NCBI GenBank assembly: GCA_036652335.1
Contig: JAVVWB010000007.1
Coordinates: 48,186 to 112,185 of the forward strand
DNA: 64,000 nt
DNA from: JAVVWB01 sp036652335
GTDB taxonomy: Bacteria; Synergistota; Synergistia; Synergistales; Synergistaceae
Direction: 5' to 3'
Numbering within the stretch: position 1 is the stretch's first letter; each line of letters opens with the position of its first letter. Shown one piece after another: positions 35,210-43,901 of the stretch. Under the pieces are notes generated by a model that saw only the letters and a list, made by a program, of their open reading frames with translations, was not told the DNA's origin and did no database searches. The position numbers and the translations under genes are program-made.

Positions 35210-35961
35210 TTTTTGATTGCCTCAATTTCTTCTTGCGTTAGACATAGTGCTTTTTGTTGTATTTTGTTTATTTTTTGAGTGGCTTCCCAAGCAAGTTTAG
35301 CAATTTCGTTTAGTTCGTTTAGAGAGAACGTACCCTGTTCACCTGTACCTTGAAGTTCTACAAAGTTTCCACCAGAGGTCATTATTATGTTTGAGTCCAC
35401 TTCGGCAGAGGAGTCTTCTTCGTAGCATGGATCTATTACCATTTGTCCATTTATTTTTACTATGCTTACAGCAGCAATTTGTGTCGTTATTGGGTTTTCA
35501 GTTAGTTTTTCGTTTTTTATAAGCCATCTAATTGCATCATATAGAGCCACAAAACCTGCTGTTATAGATGCTGTTCTTGTGCCAGCATCGGCTTGTATTA
35601 CGTCACAATCTATTGTTATTGTACGTTCCCCAAGTTTTTCCATGTCAATAGCTGCTCTGAGAGAACGACCTATGAGTCTTTGTATTTCGCTTCCTCTTCC
35701 ATTTATTTTGCCTCTGCTTGAGTCTCTTTGCATTCTCTGGTGTGTTGAACGAGGTAGCATTGAGTATTCAGCAGTTAGCCACCCTTTCCCACTTCCACGT
35801 ATAAAGGATGGGACTTTTTCTTCTACAGTTGCCGTGCAGAGGACGTGAGTGTTTCCCCATTTTATAAGAGCAGAACCTTCCGCATATCTGTTGCAGCCAC
35901 GTTCAATTGTTAAGGTTCTAAGTTCGTCTTTTGATCTTCCATCTATTCTGTCAATTTGCAT
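35206..35961 (-). CDS. rph: Ribonuclease PH
   Basis: 3'-5' phosphorolytic RNase that trims tRNA 3' ends, 251 residues from ATG 35961. An ATG six codons upstream (35979) lacks a ribosome-binding site and lies inside the GerMN gene; 35961 has GGGAG and overlaps the GerMN stop by one base. DGRSKDELRTLTIERG, GKGWLTAEYSMLPRST, RGSEIQRLIGRSLRAAID and CDVIQADAGTRTASI are intact. Confidence 0.95.
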   Translation of the reverse strand: MQIDRIDGRSKDELRTLTIERGCNRYAEGSALIKWGNTHVLCTATVEEKVPSFIRGSGKGWLTAEYSMLPRSTHQRMQRDSSRGKINGRGSEIQRLIGRSLRAAIDMEKLGERTITIDCDVIQADAGTRTASITAGFVALYDAIRWLIKNEKLTENPITTQIAAVSIVKINGQMVIDPCYEEDSSAEVDSNIIMTSGGNFVELQGTGEQGTFSLNELNEIAKLAWEATQKINKIQQKALCLTQEEIEAIKK

Positions 35962-36788
35962 TATTCGGAGAGCTCCCATGGTTGAGTTATGTCTATAGGT
36001 GTTTTCATAGCAGATTCGTTTGAGTCTATGTATATTTTTATTTTTCTTACAGGAGCAAAGTTCTCTTTTATTGTTTTAAGAAGTCCTGTGACAAAGAGTG
36101 TACCATCTTTAGCTGTTGCCGTTTTTAGTGATTGTTCAAGGTCTTTTGTAAAATCAACATATATCCAGTCTCCATTGATAAAGATGTTTTTTATCGCAAC
36201 GTTTCTTGATATTGTTTTTGTCTCTTTTAGACTGTTTACATACATTTCAGCAAGTTTGTATATGTTTTTTTCTTTTGTGTCTTCAAAGATTTTTACGTCT
36301 CTTTTGCTGTATTCTCCATTTTCTGATGGGATGTAGAGTGTGTATTTTTCCCCACTTATAGTTGAAGTTCTGTTGTTTTCTTTTCTTTCTTGTACATTAG
36401 CAATTACGTTGCCTATTTTATTGGGGTTTTTCTTGTCCAACCATTTAAATATGTAATTTGCTCCACCGTATCCTATGGCGAATAGTATTGCTATTAGCGC
36501 TATCCAAGAGAAGGCCTTTACTAAAATAGGAGCTCCCTTGCCATATTCTGCTTCTTCTTTGTATTCTTCTTCTATTATTTTTCTTACTGATTTTTGTTTA
36601 GGCTGTTCGTCATTTTTATGTGTTATTTTGCGTTTATAGACAGGTTCAAAGTCAGTGTTATCTTCATCTATGTTTTGTCTGATTTTTTCTGCCCTTATGC
36701 CTGCTCCGCTTCTTCTTTTTACTGAGGGAGTTTCGTAGTTTTCTTCAATTTCGTCAGTGTAGTTTCTGTTTTCGTCAAAATCTCGCAT
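35961..36788 (-). CDS. GerMN-domain membrane-anchored protein
   Basis: A 275-residue protein with a charged, probably disordered N-terminus (1-80), one TM helix (about 86-105) and an extracytoplasmic GerMN domain (about 140-270; LYIPSENGEYSKRDVKIF and the INGDWIYVDFTKDL segment). GerMN domains occur in spore germination protein GerM and in lipoprotein LpqB of non-spore formers. Placement between a cell-wall amidase and RNase PH is widely conserved and points to a cell-envelope role, not sporulation. Confidence 0.85.
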   Translation of the reverse strand: MRDFDENRNYTDEIEENYETPSVKRRSGAGIRAEKIRQNIDEDNTDFEPVYKRKITHKNDEQPKQKSVRKIIEEEYKEEAEYGKGAPILVKAFSWIALIAILFAIGYGGANYIFKWLDKKNPNKIGNVIANVQERKENNRTSTISGEKYTLYIPSENGEYSKRDVKIFEDTKEKNIYKLAEMYVNSLKETKTISRNVAIKNIFINGDWIYVDFTKDLEQSLKTATAKDGTLFVTGLLKTIKENFAPVRKIKIYIDSNESAMKTPIDITQPWELSE

Positions 36789-36802
36789 TAGTTTGTCTCC
36801 TT

Positions 36803-38110
36803 TTATTTCACAACAGGGTTTTCTTTTATGTATTCAACTATTCCTGATGCAAGTCCGTCACAAAGTTTGCTTATGTAGCTATCAGATCTTAGTTTTGTTG
36901 CGTCTTCACTGTCTGTTAAATATCCCATTTCTATAAGTACAGCTGGCATTCCTGCCCCTCTTAGCACAAAGAACGGTGCTTGCGATACTTTCCTAGCTTT
37001 TATTCCATTTCTTGTAGAAGATTGATGAAGCGCTTCTGTGAATGTTGTGCTGTCATCTATTTTGTGGTTTTGTTGCATATCTCCAAGTATTTTTAGGAGC
37101 AAGGTTGTTTTTCTGTCAGCTCTGCGTTCTGCTTCGCCATCTGCTCCACCTTGTGTAAGTTCTTTGTTTTCGTATATGGCAAGACGCATTGCATCTTTAT
37201 CTGATGGTAGAGCCATGATGTAGTATTCAAGTCCAGATGCTCGTCTTCCCTTGGGCATAGCATTGCAGTGGAGGCTTACAAACACATTTGCATCATTATC
37301 GTTTGCAAAGGCTGTCCTTTGAGCTAGTTTGAGGTATATATCTGTTGTCCTTGTTGGTCTTACGTCGATTCCATAGCTTTCAAGTTTTTGTTGTAGTATT
37401 TTTGTTGCACGTAAATTTACGTCTTTTTCTCTGAGTCCATTTGCAGAAGCTCCTGGGTCATGTCCACCATGTCCGGCATCTATTACAACTATTGGTCTTT
37501 TACCTGTTTTAAAGTCAGTAGTACGTATTGGTTCCGGTTTGATTTCTTCTTGAGTTTTAGTTCCCTCTATTTGAGTTTCATTCACTTTTTGTGTGCTATT
37601 TTTTGTTGTTTTCGTTTCTTCTTTTTTCGTTTCTTTTATTTTAGGTTTAGTTGGTGTCTTAGATGTTTCTTTTTTTTCTTCTTTAGAGGCAATTATTGCA
37701 GTACCAAATTTTATTCCCTGTTTTTTGCCAATAGAGATGTAGAATTGATTTATAGCGTCTTCTACAGATGCCATGTCTGCCCACCAATGGCCGTCTGTTA
37801 CTTCTACGTTGCTCGGTAAGCTTATTATTTTTCCAGCGCTTCTTACTACAGAAGACCCGTTCCAAAATTCCATTTTTTTATCTCCAAGGGTTATTACTAT
37901 CCCTTGTAGATTACCTGTCCTGACTAGCCCCAATGCATTCATAACTTCTTCTATTGCTATGTCTGTCGTTCCAAGGGAGTTTTTTCTTGATGTGATGTCT
38001 CCCTTAGGAACTTCTCCATAGAAGAGAGGAGTGGTTTGTGCCTGCGCTACTGACGCAGTAATTATTAGTAATGTTAGTACCAGCAGTATTTTTTTAAAAG
38101 TTTTATTCAC
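36803..38110 (-). CDS. N-acetylmuramoyl-L-alanine amidase (Amidase_3)
   Basis: Exported peptidoglycan hydrolase cleaving the glycan-peptide amide bond. The likely start is GTG 38110, overlapping the pmbA stop by 8 bases and giving a signal peptide (cleavage near AQAQ); the frame extends upstream to 38182 but inside pmbA. After an N-terminal wall-binding-like region comes a Lys/Thr/Glu linker (about 148-205), then the catalytic domain: VIDAGHGGHDPGA, SLHCNAM and VLIEMGYLTD supply the zinc ligands and catalytic Glu. About 435 residues. Confidence 0.88.
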   Translation of the reverse strand: MNKTFKKILLVLTLLIITASVAQAQTTPLFYGEVPKGDITSRKNSLGTTDIAIEEVMNALGLVRTGNLQGIVITLGDKKMEFWNGSSVVRSAGKIISLPSNVEVTDGHWWADMASVEDAINQFYISIGKKQGIKFGTAIIASKEEKKETSKTPTKPKIKETKKEETKTTKNSTQKVNETQIEGTKTQEEIKPEPIRTTDFKTGKRPIVVIDAGHGGHDPGASANGLREKDVNLRATKILQQKLESYGIDVRPTRTTDIYLKLAQRTAFANDNDANVFVSLHCNAMPKGRRASGLEYYIMALPSDKDAMRLAIYENKELTQGGADGEAERRADRKTTLLLKILGDMQQNHKIDDSTTFTEALHQSSTRNGIKARKVSQAPFFVLRGAGMPAVLIEMGYLTDSEDATKLRSDSYISKLCDGLASGIVEYIKENPVVK

Positions 38111-39461
38111 CTGCAATAACAATGTTTTCCACCACCATAGTAGATGTAGCAGTTGCTCCAAAGAATTTCTGGTCTGATCCAACAGCTACAACTTGTTTTA
38201 TAAAGTCCATTATATTTGACGCTATTGTTACTCCGTTTACGGCTCTTTTTATTTCTCCATTTTCTATTAGGAGCCCTTTTGCACCAAGGGAGAAGTCTCC
38301 TGTCACACAGTCTATTGTGTGAAGCCCCATGAGTTCCGTGACATAGAGTCCTTTCTTCGTTGATTTTATGAGGTTTTCTCTGTTTTCTGTACCTGGTTTT
38401 AGTATTAAGTTGGATGTGCCAACGGTTGGGAGAGATGACATTCCACGGCATGCGTTACCCGTGGATTTTACTCCATCTTTGTAGGCATATTGTAGGTTAT
38501 AGAGGTAAGTATTTGCTATCCCTTTGTCTATAAGGGTTGTTTCTCCCGTTGGGTATCCTTCGGAGTCCCATGAACCACTCCCTGCTTTCCAAGGTATTCT
38601 ACCATTGTCTATGAGAGTAATACAGGATGATGCCACTGTTTTACCCAATTTGTCTTTCATTAGAGATTTGCCTTTGTGTATTTCCGACGAGCAGAATAGG
38701 TCTCCTATTATTTCTATAAATGATGCTGTCGTTTCTGGTTCTATTACAAGGGTGTATGTACCTGTTTTTATTGTTGAAGACCCAAGATATTCTAATGTTT
38801 TTTCTACTGCTAGTTTCGCTATTTTTTGCGGATTTATTTCTGAGAGGAGTCTTGATTCATCTCCATACCCACCTATTTCCGTGCTTTTGTTATCTTGTGC
38901 CAGCACTACAGTTCCACAACTTACACTACTGCCCTTTTCCCAGCCAGAGTTTCCATTGGAGGTTGCATAGTATGAAGCACCCCAACCATCGTTCCATCCT
39001 GCACTTCTTATTGATATTATTCTTTTGTCTATGCTTTTGGCTATTTCGGTCATTTCAAGACATTTTTGCATTCTGTCTTGTGGTGTTATTTTTGCTATAT
39101 TTTCGTCTTGTAGTGTTATTTTCGGGTCTTCTTTCATTTCACCCGAATATAGCTGTATTCCTTCTTCTGGTTCTGAGACTTTTGCATTTTGGTAGCTCCA
39201 CTCCACAAGGTCTTTTATGGAATTTTTGTCAAATCTGTTGCCATAGGCAATTCCTTGTCTGCCATCTGAGAGTATTGTTCTTATTCCAATTCCAGAGTTT
39301 TCTCCAGTGACACATTCCTCTACTTCTCCGTCTATTAAGGATATTGAGTTACCAGATCCTTCCGAGTATAGGATGTCTGCACCGGAAGCACCTATTTTAA
39401 GAGATTGTTCTAGTGCCCACGATGATATTGTTTCTATTTCACTTCTTGTTTTTATGCACAC
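38103..39461 (-). CDS. pmbA: PmbA/TldE-type metalloprotease family protein
   Basis: A 452-residue member of the TldD/PmbA family (peptidase U62), which in E. coli processes microcin B17 and CcdA antitoxin as a TldD-TldE pair. It lacks an HExxxH motif, as PmbA/TldE subunits do, so it is the partner rather than the metal-binding TldD; no tldD is in the window. Typical segments are DGEVEECVTGENSGIGIR near the N-terminus and GDFSLGAKGLLIENGEI near the C-terminus. A GTG start overlaps the ltaE stop. Confidence 0.85.
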   Translation of the reverse strand: MCIKTRSEIETISSWALEQSLKIGASGADILYSEGSGNSISLIDGEVEECVTGENSGIGIRTILSDGRQGIAYGNRFDKNSIKDLVEWSYQNAKVSEPEEGIQLYSGEMKEDPKITLQDENIAKITPQDRMQKCLEMTEIAKSIDKRIISIRSAGWNDGWGASYYATSNGNSGWEKGSSVSCGTVVLAQDNKSTEIGGYGDESRLLSEINPQKIAKLAVEKTLEYLGSSTIKTGTYTLVIEPETTASFIEIIGDLFCSSEIHKGKSLMKDKLGKTVASSCITLIDNGRIPWKAGSGSWDSEGYPTGETTLIDKGIANTYLYNLQYAYKDGVKSTGNACRGMSSLPTVGTSNLILKPGTENRENLIKSTKKGLYVTELMGLHTIDCVTGDFSLGAKGLLIENGEIKRAVNGVTIASNIMDFIKQVVAVGSDQKFFGATATSTMVVENIVIAGE

Positions 39462-40492
39462 TCAGAGAGCACCTCCAAAATTATTGACGCTCCTTTTATG
39501 CAGTCTTCTTTGGTCACATCTAGGTGGGTTACAAGTCTTACTCGTCCCGGATCTATTGTTTGTAGTAGTAGATTTTTGTTTTTACACTTATTCACAAATG
39601 TCTCATCATTTATTGTTGAAGGAAGAGCAAAGAACACCATGTTTGTCATGTTAGGCGTGTTTTCTACCTGTACTTTACCTTTTTTGAGTAGTTCTGCTAG
39701 CAATAGAGCATTTGCATGGTCATCTTCGAGTTTAGAGATGTTATGTTTTAGTGCGTATAGACCTGCAGCGGCCACTATTCCTAGCTGTCTTTGTGCTCCG
39801 CCCAATCTTTTTCTCCATCTTTTAGCATTTTCTATAAATTTCTTTGTACCACATAACATTGAGCCCATAGGAGCCCCTAGACCTTTTGATAAGCAGAATT
39901 GTATTGAATCTACTTCATCAGCATATTTTTTTACTGTTGTTTTGTAGTAGGTTGCAGCATTAAATATTCTTGCTCCATCAATATGTACATGAAATCCAAG
40001 TTCTTTTCCTTTTTGTGCTGTTTTAGCAAAGAGTTCTGGAGAGACAGCAATTCCACCTGTAAAGTTGTGTGTGTTTTCTAATGTGAGTATTGTGGTTTGA
40101 GGATGATGTATGTTGCCGTCAGCTCTGTTTGCACTAACGATTTCTTCTGGGGATGGTATCCCGTTATCGTCGTTTAGAGGATATGGGCAGAGTCCTGCAA
40201 TGGCTGAGAGTCCACCTACTTCTGCATTCCATATGTGCGAGCGTTTACCAGCAAGTATGCTTTCTCCAGGTTTTCCTGCTGATAGAAATGCAAGTAAGTT
40301 TCCCATTGTGCCAGAACATGTGTATATTGCGGCTTCTTTTCCTGTAAGATGAGCTACATAGTCGTTTAGCTCATTAGAAGTAGGGTCGTCTTCATATATG
40401 TCATCTCCGACTTCTGCTTTTGATATATATTCTCTCATTTCCTGTGATGGTTTTGTTACTGTGTCACTACGAAAGTCCATTATTTTAGACAT
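39452..40492 (-). CDS. ltaE: Low-specificity L-threonine aldolase
   Basis: PLP enzyme splitting threonine/allo-threonine to glycine and acetaldehyde, 346 residues. DFRSDTVTKPSQEMRE near the N-terminus, GDDIYEDDPT, the HIDGARIFNAA region (PLP-binding Asp) and SKGLGAPMGSMLCG with the Schiff-base lysine are diagnostic. It overlaps pmbA by ten bases and follows the PHP gene by 17 bases. Confidence 0.93.
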   Translation of the reverse strand: MSKIMDFRSDTVTKPSQEMREYISKAEVGDDIYEDDPTSNELNDYVAHLTGKEAAIYTCSGTMGNLLAFLSAGKPGESILAGKRSHIWNAEVGGLSAIAGLCPYPLNDDNGIPSPEEIVSANRADGNIHHPQTTILTLENTHNFTGGIAVSPELFAKTAQKGKELGFHVHIDGARIFNAATYYKTTVKKYADEVDSIQFCLSKGLGAPMGSMLCGTKKFIENAKRWRKRLGGAQRQLGIVAAAGLYALKHNISKLEDDHANALLLAELLKKGKVQVENTPNMTNMVFFALPSTINDETFVNKCKNKNLLLQTIDPGRVRLVTHLDVTKEDCIKGASIILEVLSECA

Positions 40493-40509
40493 ATTGTTTC
40501 CTCCTTAGG

Positions 40510-41337
40510 TTATATGTTTATTCCTAGTCTTGCCCATGGTAGTAGCGTATCAGGCACTTGCATTCCCATTTCTATTCTTGTTTTGTTTTCTCCGTGAAAA
40601 TCAGATCCGGCTGTGCACATAAGTGAGTATTTGTTTGCCAGTTTCGTTATGTTGTATATCATTTCACTTCTATATCCGGTATATATTGTTTCTATTCCCC
40701 AGAGTCCTTCATTTTTTAGTTTTGCAATCAAGGCCTCTAGTTTTGATTCTTCTAGGTAGGTTTGTAACGGGTGTGCTATTACAGCAACCCCACCAGCTTC
40801 GTTTATTAGTTGTATGCACTCTTTTGACGTTAGTCTCTCTCTTGGGACGTATGCTTTCCCATTTCGCCCAAGATATTTAGCAAAGGCTTCTCCATTTGTC
40901 GAGACATATCCTTTTTTCACAAGAAGTGTTGCTATGTGAGGTCTCGCTATTACTTCGCCTTGGGCAATTTCTTTCACTTCTTCTATGTTAATTTCTATTC
41001 CGTTTTCGCAGAGTTTTTCACACATTTTTTCGTTTCTTATGTTTCTTTTTTCTCTTACTTCTTTTAGTCTTTCATTGAGTTTTTTATTATTTGCATCAAT
41101 TCTATATCCAAGTATGTGCAGCACAAAGTCAGCTTCAGCTGATAGTTCAATGCCTGTAAGTCCATTTATTTTTTCAATTTTACATTTTTCTTTAAATTCA
41201 TTGAGTCCAGATGTTGTGTCATGATCAGTTATGCTTATCATGTTTAGATGACGTTTTTTCGCACTTTTCACTATTTTCTCTATGGAATATGTCCCGTCAG
41301 AGTGTAGACTATGAACGTGCATGTCAACAAGTAACAT
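40510..41337 (-). CDS. PHP-domain phosphoesterase (RNase AM/YciV-like)
   Basis: A 275-residue PHP protein. Metal-ligand motifs are in place: DMHVHSLHSDGTYS (about 5-18), ITDHDT (36-41), the Glu of GIELSAE, PHIATLL, IAHP and GSDFHGE. The family includes nucleoside 3',5'-bisphosphate phosphatase and 5'-3' RNase AM. Here either is possible. It lies 3 bases after the membrane GAF gene in a compact operon from yfcE to rdgB. Confidence 0.88.
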   Translation of the reverse strand: MLLVDMHVHSLHSDGTYSIEKIVKSAKKRHLNMISITDHDTTSGLNEFKEKCKIEKINGLTGIELSAEADFVLHILGYRIDANNKKLNERLKEVREKRNIRNEKMCEKLCENGIEINIEEVKEIAQGEVIARPHIATLLVKKGYVSTNGEAFAKYLGRNGKAYVPRERLTSKECIQLINEAGGVAVIAHPLQTYLEESKLEALIAKLKNEGLWGIETIYTGYRSEMIYNITKLANKYSLMCTAGSDFHGENKTRIEMGMQVPDTLLPWARLGINI

Positions 41338-41340
41338 CGC

Positions 41341-42162
41341 TTAGCCTCTTATCTCACTTGTGTCTGTGGGGTTATTTAGTACACAATATAATCTTTGAGA
41401 TAGTATAAAAGCAAAAATTTCAAGTTTTGGTAAGTCTTCTTCTGCAAAGACATTTATTTTATCTGATTCAATTTGCAGTACTCCTATTTTGCTACGAGTA
41501 GTAAGAAGAGGAATAGATACTATTGAGTTAGCATCACACCATAGAGGTTTATCTTGTGATATTTTTATAATTTTTGTGATATATGTTTTTTCAGAAGCAT
41601 ATGTTTTCCACACAAGAGAACCATTACGTTTGAGTTCAAGTCTTTCTTCCGTTTGAGTTTCTGGTAAATAGAGTCCTCCATTACCGTCTGAAAGGACTAT
41701 GAAGACTTCCGCTCCGTCTATAAGGTTTTTTAAGTAAATGGAAGCCTCTTCAACGATTTCAGAGAGATTGTCACTCTTACCAATTAGAAGAGAAAAATCT
41801 TTTATAGCAGGGTACAGTTTTAAAGACGCTTCTCTGTAATACAGCATGAATCCACCCACAAGGAAGAGAAGTATAAATATAGATGTAACTTCAAACCATG
41901 TAAAAACTCCTACTATTGAGCCTGTTACAGCACATATAACACATAGTGTTAGATTTGTTTTGTACGACCATCTTTTGGTTTCGTTTAAGCCTAAAAATGA
42001 TATTAGTATTGCTGCAACAAATAGTGAAACAGAGCTAGTAAGTGTACTTAGCAGTGTTACTAACACCATGAAGGTAATCCAGAAAGCTTGTATCCAGAAG
42101 CCTCTTTTTTGTAGTATTAGATTGTATGTGGGGGAGTTACCATTTTTCATTGTGGAGGACAT
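41341..42162 (-). CDS. Membrane protein with C-terminal GAF-like domain
   Basis: A 273-residue protein with four or so TM helices in the first 110 residues and a cytoplasmic C-terminal domain (about 125-262) whose pattern ASIYLKNLIDGAEVFIVLSDGNG ... SIVSIPLLTTRSKIGVLQIESDK is GAF-like. No kinase, cyclase or other output domain follows, so it may be a sensor partner. The ATG at 42162 overlaps yfcE by 26 bases; ATG 42150 is an equally possible start because AAGGGG lies closer to an ideal distance from it. Confidence 0.7.
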   Translation of the reverse strand: MSSTMKNGNSPTYNLILQKRGFWIQAFWITFMVLVTLLSTLTSSVSLFVAAILISFLGLNETKRWSYKTNLTLCVICAVTGSIVGVFTWFEVTSIFILLFLVGGFMLYYREASLKLYPAIKDFSLLIGKSDNLSEIVEEASIYLKNLIDGAEVFIVLSDGNGGLYLPETQTEERLELKRNGSLVWKTYASEKTYITKIIKISQDKPLWCDANSIVSIPLLTTRSKIGVLQIESDKINVFAEEDLPKLEIFAFILSQRLYCVLNNPTDTSEIRG

Positions 42163-42694
42163 CCCCTTCTAAGGTAACAATTTTTATTTCGTCTTTATCA
42201 ACTATAGCTACGCTTGCAGGATCTTTGCCTTTTGGTATTGTTGTTGAACCTGGATTTAGAAATATTGTATTTTTTTCTCTTATAAATGATGCAATATGAG
42301 TATGTCCTGATATAGCAAGATCGACATCGTTGTCTAATGCAAGTTGCCTAAAAAGTGGAAAGTTGTCTCCATGCATGAGGAGTATTTTTTTCCCATTAAA
42401 TAAAAGAGATACGGAGTGTGGCATTTTTCTATCTGTTACCATCATATCAACAGAAGCATCGCAGTTACCACGTGATATATATAGTTTCCCTTTGTATTCT
42501 TTTATAGCATTTGCCAGGTCAGCCGGTGTATAACCTCCTGGAATTGGATTTCTGGGACCATGATATAGTACATCCCCGGCGTGTAATATTGCATCCACGT
42601 CATTAAAAATATTAAGAGCTTTTTCCCATGAAGGGAAACTACCGTGTGTGTCTGATAAAATACCTATTTTTGTTCCTGCAATATTTTCTATCAT
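42137..42694 (-). CDS. yfcE: YfcE/MJ0936-type metallophosphodiesterase
   Basis: Calcineurin-like phosphodiesterase of 185 residues with all metal motifs: LSDTHGS (about 14-20), HAGDVLYHGP, SRGNCD, MHGDN and SGHTH. Members hydrolyse artificial phosphodiesters; the natural substrate is not settled. First gene of the long minus-strand operon running down to rdgB and secG. Confidence 0.9.
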   Translation of the reverse strand: MIENIAGTKIGILSDTHGSFPSWEKALNIFNDVDAILHAGDVLYHGPRNPIPGGYTPADLANAIKEYKGKLYISRGNCDASVDMMVTDRKMPHSVSLLFNGKKILLMHGDNFPLFRQLALDNDVDLAISGHTHIASFIREKNTIFLNPGSTTIPKGKDPASVAIVDKDEIKIVTLEGDVLHNEKW

Positions 42695-42810
42695 TAGCTT
42701 TCTCCGTCTTAAGTTACAATTTTTTTGATTTTTTTAGATTTACTGTTTCTTTTTATTCTGTCTATTATATAATCAATGGCGTAGGATTTAAACAATGGAG
42801 TGTGATTTTT

Positions 42811-43179
42811 ATGAATATTGATGTAAAAAATTATCCTGATCAAGATTTAAAGATGTTGGTACATTCACTCGAGTTGATTTCAGCAAGAATTTTTGAGTCT
42901 GTTGTTGTTACAAATCAAACAGCATGTGCTAATACACCAGAAATGAATACTATGTTTCATGAGTGGGTTTCTTGTCTTGGAGACAATATAGTTAGCCTTG
43001 TTGAAAAAGACGGTGTCATTGATCCTGTTGCTATATCAAAAAAGATTGGAGTATCTTCATCAACGGTCCTTTCTCTATGCCTCACTTTACACAGAGAAGG
43101 AAAGATAAATATAAGCTCTTTGAGTGCAGAGAAAACAGATGTTCCTAATAGAGAAATTTGTGGCTGTATTAAAGGATAG
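42811..43179 (+). CDS. Hypothetical protein with winged-helix-like segment
   Basis: A 122-residue protein I do not recognise. The open frame begins at 42628 inside the opposite yfcE gene, but ATG 42811 is the sensible start (GGAGTG upstream). The C-terminal half, DPVAISKKIGVSSSTVLSLCLTLHREGKI (about 71-99), reads like a helix-turn-helix of winged type; the tail carries a C-G-C pair (ICGCIKG). It is followed 22 bases later by the DUF188 gene, so the two likely share a transcript. DNA binding is inference. Confidence 0.6.
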   Translation: MNIDVKNYPDQDLKMLVHSLELISARIFESVVVTNQTACANTPEMNTMFHEWVSCLGDNIVSLVEKDGVIDPVAISKKIGVSSSTVLSLCLTLHREGKINISSLSAEKTDVPNREICGCIKG

Positions 43180-43201
43180 CAGAGAAAATCTCTGACTTAA
43201 T

Positions 43202-43651
43202 ATGAAATTTATTATTGATGCTGATGCATGTCCAAAGTTTGTTTTGTCTTATGTGACAGAGTTCGCAAAAAAAGAGGGACTTGAGTTAATTACAGTTGCA
43301 AATTTTAATCATCAAATAAACTCCGCAAATCATATTTGCGTAGGAGGCAATTCACAAGAAGCCGATTTAAAAGTTGCCAATATTACAAGACCTGATGATT
43401 TAATTATAACTCAAGATTGGGGGCTTGCGGCTTTAATTGTATCTAAAGGCGCTTATGCAATTTCTCCCACTGGCAAAGTTTTTTCTCTTGAAAATATTGA
43501 CTTTTTATTAGAGGAACGAGAATTAAAGGCAAGGTTTAGACGTTCTGGAGGTAGGACAAAAGGGTCTACAAAGAGAACAGCTGAAGATGACAAGAAATTC
43601 ATTAAGAATTTTAATAATTTATTTACAGAGATTCAATTAAAAGATAAATAA
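43202..43651 (+). CDS. yaiI: YaiI/YqxD family protein (DUF188, NYN-like)
   Basis: A 149-residue PIN/NYN-like protein beginning FIIDADACP, with ITQDWGLAALIVSKGAYAISP in the middle and a basic tail FRRSGGRTKGSTKRT, all diagnostic of DUF188. Nuclease activity is suspected for the fold but not shown. Second gene of a two-gene transcript with a terminator after it. Confidence 0.9.
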   Translation: MKFIIDADACPKFVLSYVTEFAKKEGLELITVANFNHQINSANHICVGGNSQEADLKVANITRPDDLIITQDWGLAALIVSKGAYAISPTGKVFSLENIDFLLEERELKARFRRSGGRTKGSTKRTAEDDKKFIKNFNNLFTEIQLKDK

Positions 43652-43660
43652 GACTTGTAT

Positions 43661-43693
43661 GAGACTCACTTTGTTGTTGAGTCTCCTTTTTTA
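43661..43693 (+). terminator. Terminator after the DUF188 gene
   Basis: GAGACTCA pairs with TGAGTCTC (43661-43668 with 43678-43685), then CTTTTTT. Confidence 0.75.
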
Positions 43694-43834
43694 TAATGTA
43701 TGATATATTTTGAAATAATTTTATAGAGGAATTTAATTATAATTTTATAACTAAAAAATATTATAAGAGTTACAAAAGTTGTTTTATTTAATTATAAGTT
43801 TTAGATTGTATATTTTTGACATTTATTAAATAAA

Positions 43835-43864
43835 AAAAGAGAAGGGCTAATGCCCTTCTCTTTT
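43835..43864 (-). terminator. Terminator of the secreted phosphatase gene
   Basis: Thirteen-pair perfect stem (43835-43847 with 43852-43864), loop of four, flanked by A and T runs, about 38 bases after the stop. The 43694-43834 stretch between the two terminators is AT-rich and shows no gene. Confidence 0.85.
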
Positions 43865-43901
43865 CTATATGTTAGGTTTTAAAGTAAGATTGTCTTAAAG
43901 A

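Noticed and set aside
35961..36788. GerMN protein as evidence for sporulation
   Set aside because: GerMN domains occur widely in non-spore formers in this same envelope-related gene order, and no sporulation gene is present.
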